Notes under the pieces: generated by a model
Told to the model about the DNA's origin: nothing
The model's database searches: none
The model's input: the letters and a program-made list of their open reading frames with translations, nothing else
Shown: positions 47,401 through 50,940 of the stretch, piece by piece
Position numbering within the stretch: the stretch's first letter is position 1
Layout: the number at the start of each line of letters is the position of its first letter
NCBI GenBank assembly: GCA_951799405.1
Contig: OX637343.1
Coordinates: 12,998,524 to 13,062,523 of the forward strand
Direction of reading: 5' to 3'
Source: Agapetus fuscipes
Taxonomy: Eukaryota > Arthropoda > Insecta > Trichoptera > Glossosomatidae
DNA length: 64,000 nt
Made by a program: the position numbers and the translations under genes

Positions 47401-47862
47401 CAGTATGGGTGGTCAGCCGCATACCAACCTATAAGTCAAGGAACTTCTTAACGGCTTAATTGACAGTCCCACCCTGTTGGAGGGCTACAGGCTGTATGTG
47501 CCTGATGACTACACCCGAGGGCGAGGACATGATCTATTTCATGTACCAAAAAGCCGTACTGATTACGTGGCGCAACACCCTGTGACTCGGAGTATAAAGC
47601 TCTTAAATAAGTCAAATATAGACATTTTTTATTGTAATTTATTAAGATTTAAAAATCTAGCAAAAGAGTTCCTCCCAGCGCGCAGCGTGTTGATAGCTGT
47701 GATGGTGCACTGTAATTAGGGTAACCTGTTGTGCATAAAAAAAAAAAATTACCTCATGATCTCATTCTCCCTCTGCTCCTCCTGCTTTTGCCTCATCATG
47801 ACGGACTCGATGATGGCGCGTTCCTCTGCCGTGAGGTGCGACAAGTCTGGCATGTCCGCCAT
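8256..47862 (-). CDS. Rim: Rim, presynaptic active-zone Rab3-interacting scaffold (gene span, 5' part; coding exons listed separately)
   Basis: RIM proteins sit at the presynaptic active zone, bind GTP-Rab3 through an N-terminal helix and zinc finger, and tether calcium channels and Munc13 for vesicle priming. The exons seen encode about 578 residues. Residues 7-30 form the Rab-binding helix ([13 protein letters not shown]). Residues 68-113 are a FYVE-type zinc finger with four Cys pairs (C68/C71, C84/C87, C92/C95, C110/C113), followed by SKTGQW, the second Rab-contact motif. A low-complexity linker covers about 130-449, and a PDZ domain runs from about residue 460 to the end. Exon phases 2, 0, 1, 0, 1 join cleanly if the 86-nt candidate at 15183-15268 is left out. 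The C2A and C2B domains and the RIM-BP-binding PxxP motifs are not seen and should lie left of the window. Exons are GC-rich, while introns are AT-rich and full of repeats. The family is certain; exon boundaries are read by eye. Confidence 0.93.
8512..8695. mobile_element. MITE G copy
   Basis: Inverted ends CTGAAGCGCTATTCTGCTCA and its inverse (TTAGCAGAATAGCACTTCTG). A sister copy is at 34289-34452. Confidence 0.65.
8953..9188 (-). mobile_element. Family A element
   Basis: (CTAAT)n tail, then the full unit. Confidence 0.8.
9189..9533. other. Rim intron, no gene seen
   Basis: Contains TGCTAAATACAGTGACG, which recurs at 11520, so a short unidentified repeat may be present. Confidence 0.35.
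9534..9753 (-). CDS. Rim: Rim exon: first two thirds of the PDZ domain
   Basis: It starts [20 protein letters not shown] and contains the peptide-binding loop ILGLKVVGG, then [20 protein letters not shown]. These match the RIM PDZ, which binds the C-termini of ELKS/CAST and N/P/Q-type calcium channels. An in-frame TGA lies immediately upstream of the acceptor (ATGACAG|AAC), so the exon cannot extend further. The donor AATAG|GTGATT leaves one base, which the next exon completes as Gly. Confidence 0.95.
9929..10130 (-). mobile_element. Family A element, diverged
   Basis: Lacks the final boundary. First of a tandem pair in the same orientation. Confidence 0.7.
10145..10380 (-). mobile_element. 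Family A element, old copy
   Basis: Full-length but highly diverged (ATAGTCTGAGTTGCAAGG tail side). Confidence 0.7.
10745..11060 (+). mobile_element. SINE C, near full-length
   Basis: The tRNA-like head GTCCGGTCGATAGCTCAGTT has pol III A-box TAGCTCAGTTGG and B-box GGTTCGAATCC. A conserved body (TTTCCCGTTTCGGTGTTTAT, AAATACCGGCGAGGTTTACT) and a 3' domain ending GCAAGAAGTTACACTGTATG follow. One of the two best copies. Confidence 0.85.
11061..13235. other. Rim intron, no gene seen
   Basis: AT-rich. It contains a family E fragment (CGAGTATTGTG...AACTCGTACTACGGGTAC, 11207-11255) and a slightly GC-richer bit near 11890-12060 that I cannot identify. Open frames of 60-80 codons at 12752-13155 have no recognisable domain. 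Confidence 0.4.
13236..13732 (-). CDS. Rim: Rim linker exon (disordered Ser-rich region before the PDZ domain)
   Basis: It encodes 165 full codons after two bases that complete a Gly codon from upstream. The acceptor is CGCGTGTAG|GG and the donor GCCAAAG|GTACAG. The phase in fits the exon at 27309 directly, and the phase out (0) fits the PDZ exon. Visible segments are [20 protein letters not shown], a basic [10 protein letters not shown] that matches the loose RVxF docking pattern of PP1, and an acidic Ser/Thr-rich end ([19 protein letters not shown]). The function of these segments is inferred only from pattern. Region and length agree with the variable linker between zinc finger and PDZ in RIM. 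Confidence 0.85.
13733..15182. other. Rim intron, no clear gene
   Basis: A strong minus-strand 3' splice site (TTACTTTCTTCAG near 13921-13933) has no convincing exon after it. If the 86-nt exon is real, an exon of length 1 mod 3 should lie here; I could not identify it. Confidence 0.4.
15183..15268 (-). CDS. Rim: Candidate alternative Rim exon, 86 nt (phase problem)
   Basis: Flanked by a strong acceptor (TTCTCTTGCAG|GC) and a consensus donor (GCG|GTGAGG), it reads [20 protein letters not shown] then EKIKKFLA in phase with the exon at 27309. It contains an ATG in good context (AAGATGGCG at 15250), so it could also be an alternative first exon. With 86 nt it shifts the frame by two, and its end phase (0) does not match the exon at 13732, which needs one base from upstream. 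It therefore must pair with an unseen exon of length 1 mod 3, be a terminal exon, or not be used. I do not recognise the peptide. Confidence 0.5.
15269..17548. other. Rim intron, no clear gene
   Basis: Very AT-rich. A possible microexon (AGCGACGCA, 15709-15717, minus) with strong flanking splice signals lies here. A GC-richer bit near 17020-17140 includes a TGACGTCA at 17018-17025 but no recognised feature. Confidence 0.35.
17549..17781 (-). mobile_element. Family A element
   Basis: CTAATCTAATATAATC tail. It ends GGTCAGCCGC, short of the common boundary. Confidence 0.8.
18177..18304 (-). mobile_element. Family A fragment
   Basis: Only the tail-side half remains. Confidence 0.65.
18639..18871. 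repeat. Long near-perfect palindrome
   Basis: Arms of about 108 bp (18639-18745 and 18764-18871) with a loop of about 18 nt and few mismatches. ACAGTGAAAGTCCATTTTTA just outside the left arm links it to MITE family K. SINE B abuts the right arm. Confidence 0.75.
18873..19164 (-). mobile_element. SINE B, tRNA-like unit, body and LINE-derived tail
   Basis: Read on the minus strand: A-box-like GTCCAGTGGC, B-box GTGGATTCGGATCCC, then the body and the tail CTTGAGGTGTGATACACACA ending in a region ATT-rich in other copies. It is joined head-on to a 5S-like segment. Confidence 0.85.
19165..19282 (-). mobile_element. 5S rRNA-derived head of SINE B
   Basis: These 118 bp read as a 5S rRNA on the minus strand: CCATGTTGAAAGCACCGGTT, GATCACCGAAGTTAAGCAAC, TAGTACTTGGATGGGTTACC and GTGTCGTTGGCA. 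The internal control regions (box A, intermediate element, box C) are recognisable. Attachment to the SINE and several changes from the consensus argue against a free 5S gene. Confidence 0.85.
19283..19809. other. Rim intron, no gene seen
   Basis: AT-rich. Open frames of 82-96 codons at 19238 and 19595 show no domain. Confidence 0.35.
19810..20103. mobile_element. MITE F copy with G-runs
   Basis: Ends GGGGCTGTCCATATATTACG and TTTATGGACGGCCCC are inverted. The inside has runs of about 13 G at 19843 and 20048. A second copy is at 44567-45016. Confidence 0.65.
20171..20337 (+). mobile_element. Family A fragment, internally deleted
   Basis: The deletion joins AAGGTCGGCAAGA to CTTGAGATTGGG. The tail is ATTTAGATTTAG. 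Confidence 0.65.
20935..21330 (-). pseudogene. Non-LTR RT fragment (NGLIDSP family)
   Basis: The frame 20989-21270 reads [20 protein letters not shown], then [20 protein letters not shown] and [14 protein letters not shown]. It is the longest uninterrupted piece of this LINE in the window, starting just after the catalytic domain. Confidence 0.75.
21394..21848 (-). other. Poly(T) tract and purine-rich tract, probable poly(A)-tailed insertion on the minus strand
   Basis: A run of about 24 T at 21395-21418 reads as a poly(A) tail on the minus strand. A nearly pure purine tract follows (about 21541-21615). The content between is not a family I recognise. Confidence 0.4.
21849..22084 (+). mobile_element. 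Family A element
   Basis: Starts a few bases into the unit (GGTATGCGGCTGACC) and ends GATTAGATTAGATTAG. Confidence 0.8.
22260..22515 (+). mobile_element. SINE C, diverged, headless
   Basis: The body (CCCTATTTCGTTGTTTGTTT) and 3' part are present. Confidence 0.65.
22910..23145. mobile_element. Fold-back MITE related to family E
   Basis: Arms contain CTTAGTACGAGTTGCAAAAC and AGAGTGATTTCTCCCAAAAT, inverted at 23041-23145. Outer motif GTACCCTTAGTACGAGTT resembles GTACCCTGAGTACGAGTT of the 2331 element. Direct repeats of CACCTGCTCCCT lie just left of it (22868-22905). Confidence 0.7.
23565..23725 (+). mobile_element. Family A fragment
   Basis: Diverged. No clear GATTA tail. Confidence 0.55.
24095..24420 (+). 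mobile_element. SINE B, near full tRNA form
   Basis: It starts ATCTTGGACCGGTCTG, exactly at the 5S/tRNA junction of the dimeric copies. It has A-box TAGTCCAGTGGC, B-box GTGGATTCGAATCCC, and the LINE-type tail, and ends in (ATT)n. Confidence 0.85.
24421..24596 (+). mobile_element. Family A fragment, old subfamily
   Basis: The CACCCCGGTTCAGGGAACGG variant, with a TTAGATTTTAGAT tail. It abuts the SINE B tail. Confidence 0.65.
24597..25088. other. Rim intron, no gene seen
   Basis: A short direct repeat (TGAAAATTATATGTAATTGA type) occurs twice at about 25035-25085. Confidence 0.35.
25090..25288 (+). mobile_element. Family A element, 5' part (interrupted)
   Basis: Young-looking copy from the common boundary, cut at a TTAA by a piggyBac element. 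It resumes at 26641. Confidence 0.85.
25289..26643. mobile_element. piggyBac element, internally deleted
   Basis: TTAA duplications at 25289-25292 and 26640-26643 flank perfect 16-bp inverted ends (CCCTAGAGTGGGCGCG, 25293-25308 and 26624-26639). A second 15-bp inverted pair (GAGCATTTTGCCGCC at 25313 and its inverse at 26578) lies inside, the usual piggyBac end structure. The element is about 1.35 kb, shorter than autonomous ones. Confidence 0.92.
25549..26331 (+). pseudogene. piggyBac transposase remnant
   Basis: Two open pieces of a DDE_Tnp_1_7 transposase. The first (25549-25713) has [20 protein letters not shown] with the second catalytic Asp, then runs into a stop. The second (25810-26331) has [20 protein letters not shown] with the third catalytic Asp and ends with RRKIEGL. 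The N-terminal half with the first catalytic Asp is gone, and so is the C-terminal Cys-rich finger as far as I can see. It cannot be active. Confidence 0.88.
26641..26701 (+). mobile_element. Family A element, 3' part (after the piggyBac)
   Basis: Continues the 25090 copy to its four-unit GATTA tail. Confidence 0.85.
26702..27308. other. Rim intron, no gene seen
   Basis: AT-rich. A 60-codon frame at 26718 has no domain. Confidence 0.35.
27309..27843 (-). CDS. Rim: Rim exon 3: last zinc-finger Cys pair, SGAW-like Rab motif, Gln/His-rich linker
   Basis: The exon opens [20 protein letters not shown], which supplies C110 and C113 and continues the SNK|(V/I)MWVC junction typical of RIM. A Gly/Met-rich stretch follows ([20 protein letters not shown]), then a basic cluster ([10 protein letters not shown]), a Gln/His-rich run near residues 224-262, and an acidic Ser-rich end ([20 protein letters not shown]). 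The acceptor is TTGCAG|ATT and the donor GATAAGG|GTGAGT, leaving one base for the next codon. The linker is expected to be disordered. Confidence 0.93.
27903..28133 (-). mobile_element. SINE B, internally deleted
   Basis: The LINE-type tail and the tRNA-like head (CTACGGACCGGT) are both present, but the middle with the B-box is missing. It starts only 60 bp upstream of the Rim exon acceptor. Confidence 0.75.
28188..28310 (-). mobile_element. SINE B head fragment
   Basis: B-box GTGGGTTCGAATTCC on the minus strand and the GGACCGGT start. Confidence 0.7.
28311..28789. other. Rim intron, no gene seen
   Basis: Nothing recognised. Confidence 0.35.
28790..28965. mobile_element. MITE K fragment
   Basis: Contains CTACCTCAAGTACTTTCGAC and the end motif TTCACTGTGTGAATACACAA, plus a short inner palindrome around TCAAGATCACTCTTGATAA. 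Confidence 0.5.
28966..29648. other. Rim intron with unidentified GC-richer stretch
   Basis: 29160-29620 is less AT-rich than its surroundings. Open frames of 60-80 codons occur on both strands but none shows a domain; it may be an unrecognised repeat. Confidence 0.35.
29649..30055 (+). mobile_element. Family A with LINE ORF tail
   Basis: Includes the C-terminal coding tail ([20 protein letters not shown]) and its stop, the UTR, the common unit and a GATTA tail. Supports the unit being a LINE 3' UTR. Confidence 0.85.
30056..30366 (+). mobile_element. SINE C, diverged
   Basis: It sits immediately in the family A tail. The head is largely lost, the body and 3' part clear. Confidence 0.65.
30384..30851. 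mobile_element. MITE related to 709-828, interrupted
   Basis: Ends TGGTCCGGTATTTTCAAC and GTTGAAAATACCGGGCC are flanked by TA. A family A copy lies within. Confidence 0.5.
30601..30828 (-). mobile_element. Family A element
   Basis: Full unit to the GTCAAGGAAC boundary. Inserted in the MITE at 30384-30851. Confidence 0.8.
30855..31204. other. Rim intron, GC-richer unidentified stretch
   Basis: Not AT-rich like most of the intron. No domain or known repeat seen. Confidence 0.3.
31205..31375 (-). mobile_element. SINE B 3' half with alternative tail (interrupted copy, part 1)
   Basis: It carries the second tail type (TAGAGACTCTAGGGGTCTAT) instead of the CR1-type tail. The copy resumes at about 31660. 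Confidence 0.7.
31376..31623. mobile_element. Fold-back element inside SINE B, itself carrying a MITE D
   Basis: Outer arms of about 57 bp (ACGGGGCTATTCTTAGACAT and inverse, 31376-31435 and 31567-31623) surround a truncated MITE D (about 31441-31557). Confidence 0.7.
31650..31826 (-). mobile_element. SINE B 5' half (interrupted copy, part 2)
   Basis: Continues with CCGATCTTTGGTAAAGG to B-box GTGGGTTCGAATCCC and head. Confidence 0.75.
31890..32199 (-). mobile_element. SINE B tRNA unit, body, CR1-type tail
   Basis: Near-identical in layout to 18873-19164, with an ATT-rich end. It is joined to a 5S-like head. Confidence 0.85.
32200..32317 (-). mobile_element. 5S rRNA-derived head of SINE B (second copy)
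   Basis: 118 bp matching 19165-19282 almost base for base (for example GATCACCGAAGTTAAGCAAC, GTCGTTGGCA), with the same junction to the tRNA-like unit. The variant region GGGCGCGGACAGTACTTG is closer to a standard 5S than the first copy. Confidence 0.87.
32446..32722 (-). mobile_element. SINE C, diverged
   Basis: Runs from CTAAGCTACACATACAGTG to a degraded head. Confidence 0.7.
32727..33820. mobile_element. TIR element with nested repeats
   Basis: Ends GGGCCTGTTGCACCAAACTC (start 32727) and GGTTGGTGCAATGGGCCC (end 33820) are inverted. A related element is at 40555-41028. Inside are a family A fragment (33041-33130) and a SINE/RTE-like piece (about 33148-33610). Confidence 0.5.
33148..33610 (+). 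mobile_element. Probable SINE or RTE 3' end of a widespread arthropod type
   Basis: It opens CTTGCTGACCCGGCAAACGT and ends AAATTTCATGAGGATCCGTA, AAGCCGTTTCGGAGGAGTTC. I know these motif combinations from insect SINE/RTE repeats; the exact family cannot be fixed here. Confidence 0.45.
33875..34079 (-). CDS. Rim: Rim exon 2: helix end and first three Cys pairs of the zinc finger
   Basis: It encodes residues 38-105. Motifs are CHIC, then [15 protein letters not shown] and [14 protein letters not shown], all hallmarks of the RIM/rabphilin zinc finger. The acceptor is GTCCGCAG|G and the donor AATAAG|GTAAAT. The coding strand is strongly GC-rich (third positions mostly G or C), in sharp contrast with the flanking intron. 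The 205 nt give one base plus 68 codons, so the exon ends in phase 0. Confidence 0.96.
34289..34452. mobile_element. MITE G copy
   Basis: Inverted ends CTGAAGTGCTATTCTACTGA and AAGCAGAATAGCGCTTCTGG. Confidence 0.65.
34478..34654. repeat. 18-bp minisatellite
   Basis: About ten units of GGGGGCGATAATAACACA with small variants (ATG, ATT, ATAG). It abuts the MITE G end, which itself finishes GGGGGCGAT. Confidence 0.9.
34766..35086 (-). mobile_element. SINE C copy
   Basis: From ACTAGGCTACACATATAG to the tRNA-like head ending CGACCGG. A 13-G run interrupts it at about 34911. Confidence 0.75.
35165..35488 (-). mobile_element. SINE B with alternative tail
   Basis: Head, B-box (GTGGATTCGGATCCC) and body as in other copies. 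The tail is TAGAGACTCTAGGGGTCTAT ... GAAATCCTGTGCGGGAGACT, not the CR1 type. Confidence 0.8.
35535..35612 (+). mobile_element. Family A fragment
   Basis: Only the middle part (GTAAGCGCGAACTTACACGT). Confidence 0.55.
35625..35880 (+). pseudogene. Penelope-like element GIY-YIG endonuclease fragment
   Basis: The frame has [20 protein letters not shown] then [10 protein letters not shown], matching the GIY-YIG endonuclease (V-Y-I-G-Q-T as the second motif, conserved Arg, DH..H) found C-terminal in Penelope-like retroelements. A frameshift after GHIL moves the rest ([20 protein letters not shown]) to another frame. The RT part is absent. Confidence 0.65.
36194..36442 (+). mobile_element. SINE H copy
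   Basis: GTGTTACGGCCGAGGGGGCC head with B-box GGTTCGATCCCC. Ends CATCTTCACAAATCTATT. Confidence 0.7.
36523..36998 (+). mobile_element. Family A with LINE ORF tail
   Basis: Coding tail [20 protein letters not shown] then RLICDVGG and stop, UTR, common unit and GATTA tail. One of the longest copies. Confidence 0.85.
37667..37960 (+). mobile_element. Possible solo LTR
   Basis: Begins TGTTGCGAATGTGTG, has a TATA-like CTATAAATAGAGACC at 37849 and an AATAAA-rich end. No paired LTR or primer-binding site is seen. Confidence 0.35.
37957..38215 (-). mobile_element. SINE B, rearranged
   Basis: Body and worn head, then the alternative tail motif (TAGAGACTCTAGGGGTATAT) placed on the head side, so two pieces appear joined. 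Confidence 0.6.
38302..38499 (-). mobile_element. Family A element
   Basis: TAATCTACGTTGCAAGG tail side. Cut at TTTACAGTATT by the MITE D. Confidence 0.75.
38500..38657. mobile_element. MITE D copy
   Basis: Lacks the outermost bases on the left. Its right end CTTCCAGC is followed by CCTGG. Confidence 0.75.
38680..38906 (+). pseudogene. Non-LTR RT C-terminal fragment (RTE-like)
   Basis: The 64-codon frame has [20 protein letters not shown] then [15 protein letters not shown], the basic GRPxxRWxD...DRxxW end typical of this LINE type. Confidence 0.6.
38908..39146 (-). mobile_element. Family A element
   Basis: Full unit to the GTCAAGGAAC boundary. Confidence 0.8.
39195..39340. repeat. Near-perfect 146-bp palindrome
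   Basis: Arms 39195-39250 and 39285-39340 are inverted copies with one or two differences (GCTCCTATTCACAATAGGGG). The 34-nt centre is itself a shorter hairpin (ATTGT...ACAAT). Confidence 0.85.
39341..39804. other. Rim intron, no gene seen
   Basis: A 91-codon frame at 39486 shows no domain. Confidence 0.35.
39805..40114 (-). mobile_element. SINE C copy
   Basis: Complete from GCAACTAAGCTACACATATA to A-box GCTCAGTTGGTATAAT on the minus strand. Confidence 0.8.
40115..40354 (-). mobile_element. SINE B, tail-less
   Basis: Head with B-box GTGGGTTCGAATCCC and body. Its 3' end abuts the SINE C head. Confidence 0.75.
40555..41028. mobile_element. TIR element related to 32727-33820
   Basis: Shares GGTAAGGACCTCGGTTAAAT and the end GGAGTTTGGTGCAGCAGGCC. 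No coding frame. Confidence 0.5.
41035..41285 (+). pseudogene. Non-LTR RT C-terminal fragment
   Basis: Across frames: [19 protein letters not shown], then a W..S end. It matches the C-terminal region that follows the catalytic domain in jockey/RTE-like LINEs. Heavily decayed. Confidence 0.45.
41286..41555 (-). pseudogene. Non-LTR RT C-terminal fragment ([10 protein letters not shown] type)
   Basis: On the minus strand one frame has [20 protein letters not shown] then SFRRE, and after a frameshift KTHFFTAAS. This is the CR1/L2-type end, with 3' tail ACGGCGCTCTACAAATCATC. Confidence 0.6.
41831..42022 (-). mobile_element. Family A element, old
   Basis: CCATAATCTAAGTTGCAAAG tail side. Ends at GCAAAAGTGAAACAATC. 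Confidence 0.7.
42023..42232 (+). mobile_element. SINE C body and 3' part
   Basis: Headless. Joins the family A copy directly. Confidence 0.7.
42283..42537 (+). mobile_element. Family A element, old subfamily
   Basis: CACCCCGGTTTCAGAGAAAG variant with a CTTATAGATTATA tail. Confidence 0.7.
42538..42869. other. Rim intron, no gene seen
   Basis: Nothing recognised. Confidence 0.35.
42870..42935 (-). mobile_element. SINE B 3' tail only
   Basis: ATT-rich end and GTGAGCGCTGTTTTTGTGTG tail. It is followed by MITE K sequence (CAATGGACTTTCACTGTGTA, about 42950-43050). Confidence 0.65.
43085..43505 (+). mobile_element. Family A with end of LINE ORF
   Basis: Starts at GAAGAAGTATGCAAGGATAG, has the WRLIC...GG stop, the full unit and a five-unit GATTA tail. 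Confidence 0.85.
43532..43793 (+). mobile_element. Family A element
   Basis: From the common boundary. The tail is (ATTTAG)3, directly joined to a SINE B. Confidence 0.8.
43794..43970 (-). mobile_element. SINE B 3' half
   Basis: From CACCTCAAGAGCCCTCTACG. The head side is cut off next to a family A insertion. Confidence 0.75.
43981..44228 (+). mobile_element. Family A element
   Basis: From the common boundary to TTATTAGATTAGATTGG. Confidence 0.8.
44275..44527 (-). mobile_element. Family A element
   Basis: Full unit ending GTCAAGGAAT. Fourth family A copy within 1.5 kb. Confidence 0.8.
44567..45016. mobile_element. MITE F copy, interrupted
   Basis: C-runs at 44586-44605 and 44647-44657, and the end CTATGGACAGCCCC at the right. 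A family A copy is inserted in the middle. Confidence 0.6.
44706..44906 (+). mobile_element. Family A element
   Basis: 5'-truncated relative to the common boundary. GATTA tail. Confidence 0.8.
45017..45540. other. Rim intron, no gene seen
   Basis: A 67-codon frame at 45147 shows no domain. Confidence 0.35.
45541..45708. repeat. Fold-back MITE, 69-bp near-perfect arms
   Basis: Arms 45541-45609 and 45640-45708 (core ATGGTCATCTTCAGGTAGGA). The loop is 30 nt and G/C-rich. Confidence 0.8.
45712..45944 (-). mobile_element. Family A element
   Basis: TATCTATCTATAATCTAAG tail placed directly against the palindrome. Confidence 0.8.
46190..46404 (+). mobile_element. Family A element, old
   Basis: CACCCCGGTTTCAGGGAAAG variant. 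The end is degraded. Confidence 0.65.
46591..46953 (+). mobile_element. Family A element joined to a second LINE piece
   Basis: Common boundary and unit to about 46790, then a DEMKEVC...[11 protein letters not shown] coding tail and a CATCTTAGATTATAG end. Confidence 0.65.
46965..47730 (+). pseudogene. Non-LTR RT fragment (NGLIDSP family), split by an insertion
   Basis: Left part (46990-47183) has RSKLEYA, then [14 protein letters not shown] and [20 protein letters not shown]. The right part (47447-47719) continues with [20 protein letters not shown] and ends LIAVMVHCN before a stop. A family A element separates them. It ends about 20 bp from the Rim exon 1 donor. Confidence 0.75.
47184..47444 (-). 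mobile_element. Family A element inside the RT fragment
   Basis: Full unit from the (CTAAT)3 tail to the GTCAAGGAAC boundary. Confidence 0.85.
47753..47862 (-). CDS. Rim: Rim exon 1: start codon and Rab3-binding helix
   Basis: The reading starts [20 protein letters not shown] and continues with a charged, Gln/Glu-rich helix ending ENEIM. The ATG is preceded by GTACC and followed by G, a good start context, and it begins exactly where similarity to RIM N-termini begins. The donor is ATGAG|GTAATT. The exon ends two bases into an Arg codon, and the first G of the exon at 34079 completes it. Confidence 0.88.
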
Positions 47863-48000
47863 GGTACAAGGAACACGGCGAGACGCGAACCTGGTCCGTG
47901 GCCTGGCAGAGCAGACTCCAGACACTGCACCACTGAGCTCACCAAGCGCAGAACAAAACCAAGTTGTGCGAGTTCACACAGAAAACAAATCCAATTCTTT
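47863..48000 (-). promoter_or_regulatory. Probable Rim 5' leader
   Basis: The stretch upstream of the Rim ATG is clearly richer in G and C than the AT-rich DNA that begins near 48000. It has no in-frame upstream extension of similarity, so it is most simply the 5' untranslated leader. I see no clear TATA box. The transcription start cannot be placed. Confidence 0.4.
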
Positions 48001-49084
48001 CTAACGCAAACAATCCATTTTCACGCAAATTTGAGCCAAGTTAAAAAATCCAGTTACTTTTTTTACGCATACTAAGCAACATCAGATTCTTTAGTCACTC
48101 AAACAATCCATTTCACTCAAATTTGAGATGAGTAAACTTACATACCTTTAAGTATTTATTATTCAACTAAAAATGCATATTTACAGTGTTCACAGTTTTT
48201 TCACTCGTTCAATATAATTAAAGTTTCATTTCGAGATCAATAAAAGTAATGTTGGTTTCATATCGCACGCTCTTTATTTTAGATTAATTTATTTATTTTA
48301 CTCATTCATAAAATTTTAATCAATGAAAAAAGTTCGTTGCCTTATTCTAAATTTTGACGCAATAAAAAATAGGGGTGAAATTTCAGGATTACAAAATTTA
48401 ACTTGTCTATTTGAAGTTGATTTTAATGTTGTTTTTAGAAATTTATGTTTTGTAATTTACATGATATTTTCATTGATTTCTTTTACAAAATTATGTCCAT
48501 CCTTACATTGTCAATAACGCAGCGATTTTTCCTTTGAATTTTCACATTTTATCGCGTATGTAACACTGTTCAAACCAAATGGTAAAAACTGAATTTCACG
48601 TAAAAATAGATTATAACAAGTCTTCACACAATTTTAAACGCCTTCTCAGATAAATGAAATAAAAATAAAAGCGTTTCAACCCCAGAAAGACAAACGAAAT
48701 CTCCAAATTTATCATTTTGATTAATATCTTCACAAGTACATTGAACCGTATATTATTTTGTTACCGATGAAACCAAGGCTGTGAAAAACAATGATTGCTG
48801 TACACTCCACAAAGAAAATCACTGAAAACTTAAAGCAACTTAGTTTTTTTCATTTTTAACTTTCAATTAAGTCTATAATCCATTTGATTCTATCGCAAGC
48901 GCACATCCAAACGCACTGATTTCAACCCATAATGCAATATTTTCCAGTCACTGTTCCATATTGCGGATATTTTTCATCCTTCAGCTCACATCTCGCCGAC
49001 ACCTTTTCAGCACTCGAAACAAACGAAAACACACGAAGCATTTCACTCACTTTAAGTTACATCAATTAAAAATCCTTTGCAACA
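48001..49084. other. AT-rich upstream DNA, no gene seen
   Basis: It lies between the probable Rim leader and the CpG-rich block. It contains short Ser- and Leu-poor open frames only, and I recognise no repeat here. It may hold noncoding leader exons of Rim. Confidence 0.4.
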
Positions 49085-49440
49085 AAGAATCAGACGGTGA
49101 AATAGAAAATATTGTGACGCGTTGGTTTTGTATGGGGCTGTACAGACTGTCCTTGCGTCATGGCTGGGCTGGAGTTTTGGTTTGGGAGGCTTCGCAGAGG
49201 TTCCGTGGCTTTGTGGTGGCGGAGCTGTCTTTACTTGAGTGCTGGGGCCCGCGACGCCGGGGTTATCCGAAGCCCCATTTTATGAGGCTCGTGTAATAAT
49301 TGTATGCAATGGGTTCGCGGGTAATGGCGATGACCGTACGCTGACGTCAGCCACCACTGGCCGTATTGATTGTATTCTCTGTGAGGGCAACACTTTGCTA
49401 GCTGCTACGCGTGCGCGACCATAGAGTAGGGACTCCCACG
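49085..49440. promoter_or_regulatory. GC/CpG-rich island with a CRE palindrome, possible Rim promoter region
   Basis: This 350-bp block, with many CG dinucleotides, stands out in AT-rich intergenic DNA between the two divergent genes. It contains a perfect TGACGTCA (CREB/ATF site) at 49342-49349. It lies 1.2 kb upstream of the Rim start codon and could be its promoter or first noncoding exon. No family A, B or C repeat is seen in it. Confidence 0.35.
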
Positions 49441-49825
49441 CGGTGACTGAGTTTTCCTTCGTTTCCCTTCGTTTTCCATGATTTTCAAACACAGATATAC
49501 ACTGGAAAGTAGTATACGCTTTTGACACGCTCACTCTCTCTACTGTCTTTAGGTTACTGTCTACGTCTGTAGAGAGCTTATATCTACTTACACCCCCGGC
49601 ATTTGAATATAAACTTTCGTATCCCATTGGATTATAGTTGGATAATATGAAATATTAAGATTTTTTTGACCTTTATGCATGAAAAAGATTTTGTATAAAA
49701 GTACATCTACCGGTCTTTTATTTTTTTGATTTACTTTACTTCTGTGTTCAATTCAACCATTTATGTAAAAGGGAATCAAATCAATGAAATTTCCTCTAAT
49801 GAATGTTCTTTCACTAATAGTTTGG
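49441..49825. other. Intergenic, no gene seen
   Basis: The 115-codon minus-strand frame at 49280-49627 crosses into the CpG-rich block and shows no domain. Confidence 0.35.
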
Positions 49826-49966
49826 CATAAAACTGACCCACAATAGTTACTGTAAACAATGGTACACTTTGCCAATGTCACCCATGTTTCAGGAAAGGGT
49901 GGCTAAGGTTGCATGCATTTAAGATGAATTTTAAAAGTTAATATATCTTTGCAACTTAGATGATAT
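49826..49966 (+). mobile_element. Family A fragment, internally deleted
   Basis: TTTGCCAATGTCACCCATGT to GCAACTTAGATGATA. Confidence 0.6.
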
Positions 49967-50199
49967 GTTATATAGACCTAGGTATATAGTAGGTATAATA
50001 GAAGTACACACCATAATATAGTTGCGCCTTTGTCACGTATTTACCCGCTTCGTCACGTCTGCGAGAAGACGAAGTGCCAGTGTGAAGTCATCCGCCCACC
50101 ACCCACCGCCCACTGCGCACTTATTCTTCAGGAATTCGCCTCCATCATATTTCAGTTGAATCCCACCCATTCAGACAGTCGGGGTAAACCTTTTCAAAA

Positions 50200-50760
50200 A
50201 AATCAAAAGAATCAGGAAGACCAGAACCACAGCATTGCACCCACAATCTGATGGAAATGGTAGAAAGAATGAACCGGACGATCGGAAAATATCTAGCGAA
50301 GCATGTGCCAAACCACGAGAGAGATTGGTACCGGCATCTTCCCGTTTCTTTTGGCTTATCGGTCCGCAGTTCACAAGACCCCAGGATGTAGCTTGGTCAA
50401 ACCCCAGGATGTAGCTTGTTTGGACGAGAACTACGACTGCCGTGCGACCTGAAGTTTGGATGTCAACCAACTGAGGATCTGGCTGGAGAAGATTACGTGT
50501 CGTATCTCCGTAGGAGACTGGATGATGCCCACGAGCAAGTACGAGCTAACACAAAGGAGGCGAGTGTTCGGATGAAGGACCGCTACGATGACCAAGCTGA
50601 AAGAGGCGGATATCAGGCTGGCGATTTGGTATGGCTGTTTGATCCAAAACGACGCCAGGGATTTTCTCCAAAGCTGCAACGTTCGTGGGATGGGCCCTAC
50701 GAGGTCATGAAAAGAATCAATAACGTCATCTACTAAATCAGGAAACGACCAAGTGGAAAA
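50200..50760 (+). pseudogene. Ty3/gypsy integrase fragment
   Basis: Decayed pol 3' end. The HPQSDG motif of the catalytic core is near 50236, RMNRTIGKYLAKHVPNHERD follows after a frameshift, and the frame 50416-50736 has LFGRELRLPCDL and the GDLVWLFDPKRRQGFSPKLQ motif of the integrase C-terminal domain. A stop at 50734 is followed in the same frame by HFNRLTPY, the usual end of gypsy integrases. Upstream similarity continues poorly to about 50000. No RT, LTR or env is seen. Confidence 0.85.
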
Positions 50761-50940
50761 CGGAGGATTATCCATTTCAATCGTCTCACGCCCTACCAAA
50801 GGGATAACCACGATGGCCAACCATCACAGAAAGTACGAGAATACGTCGCATCCGAAGGAACATCCCTTTTTGAGGACTTCTGGGCCAAAGCACAAGAGGG
50901 ACAGAAAATCCGTCATGATGTCGTCAAGGAAGTTCAATAG

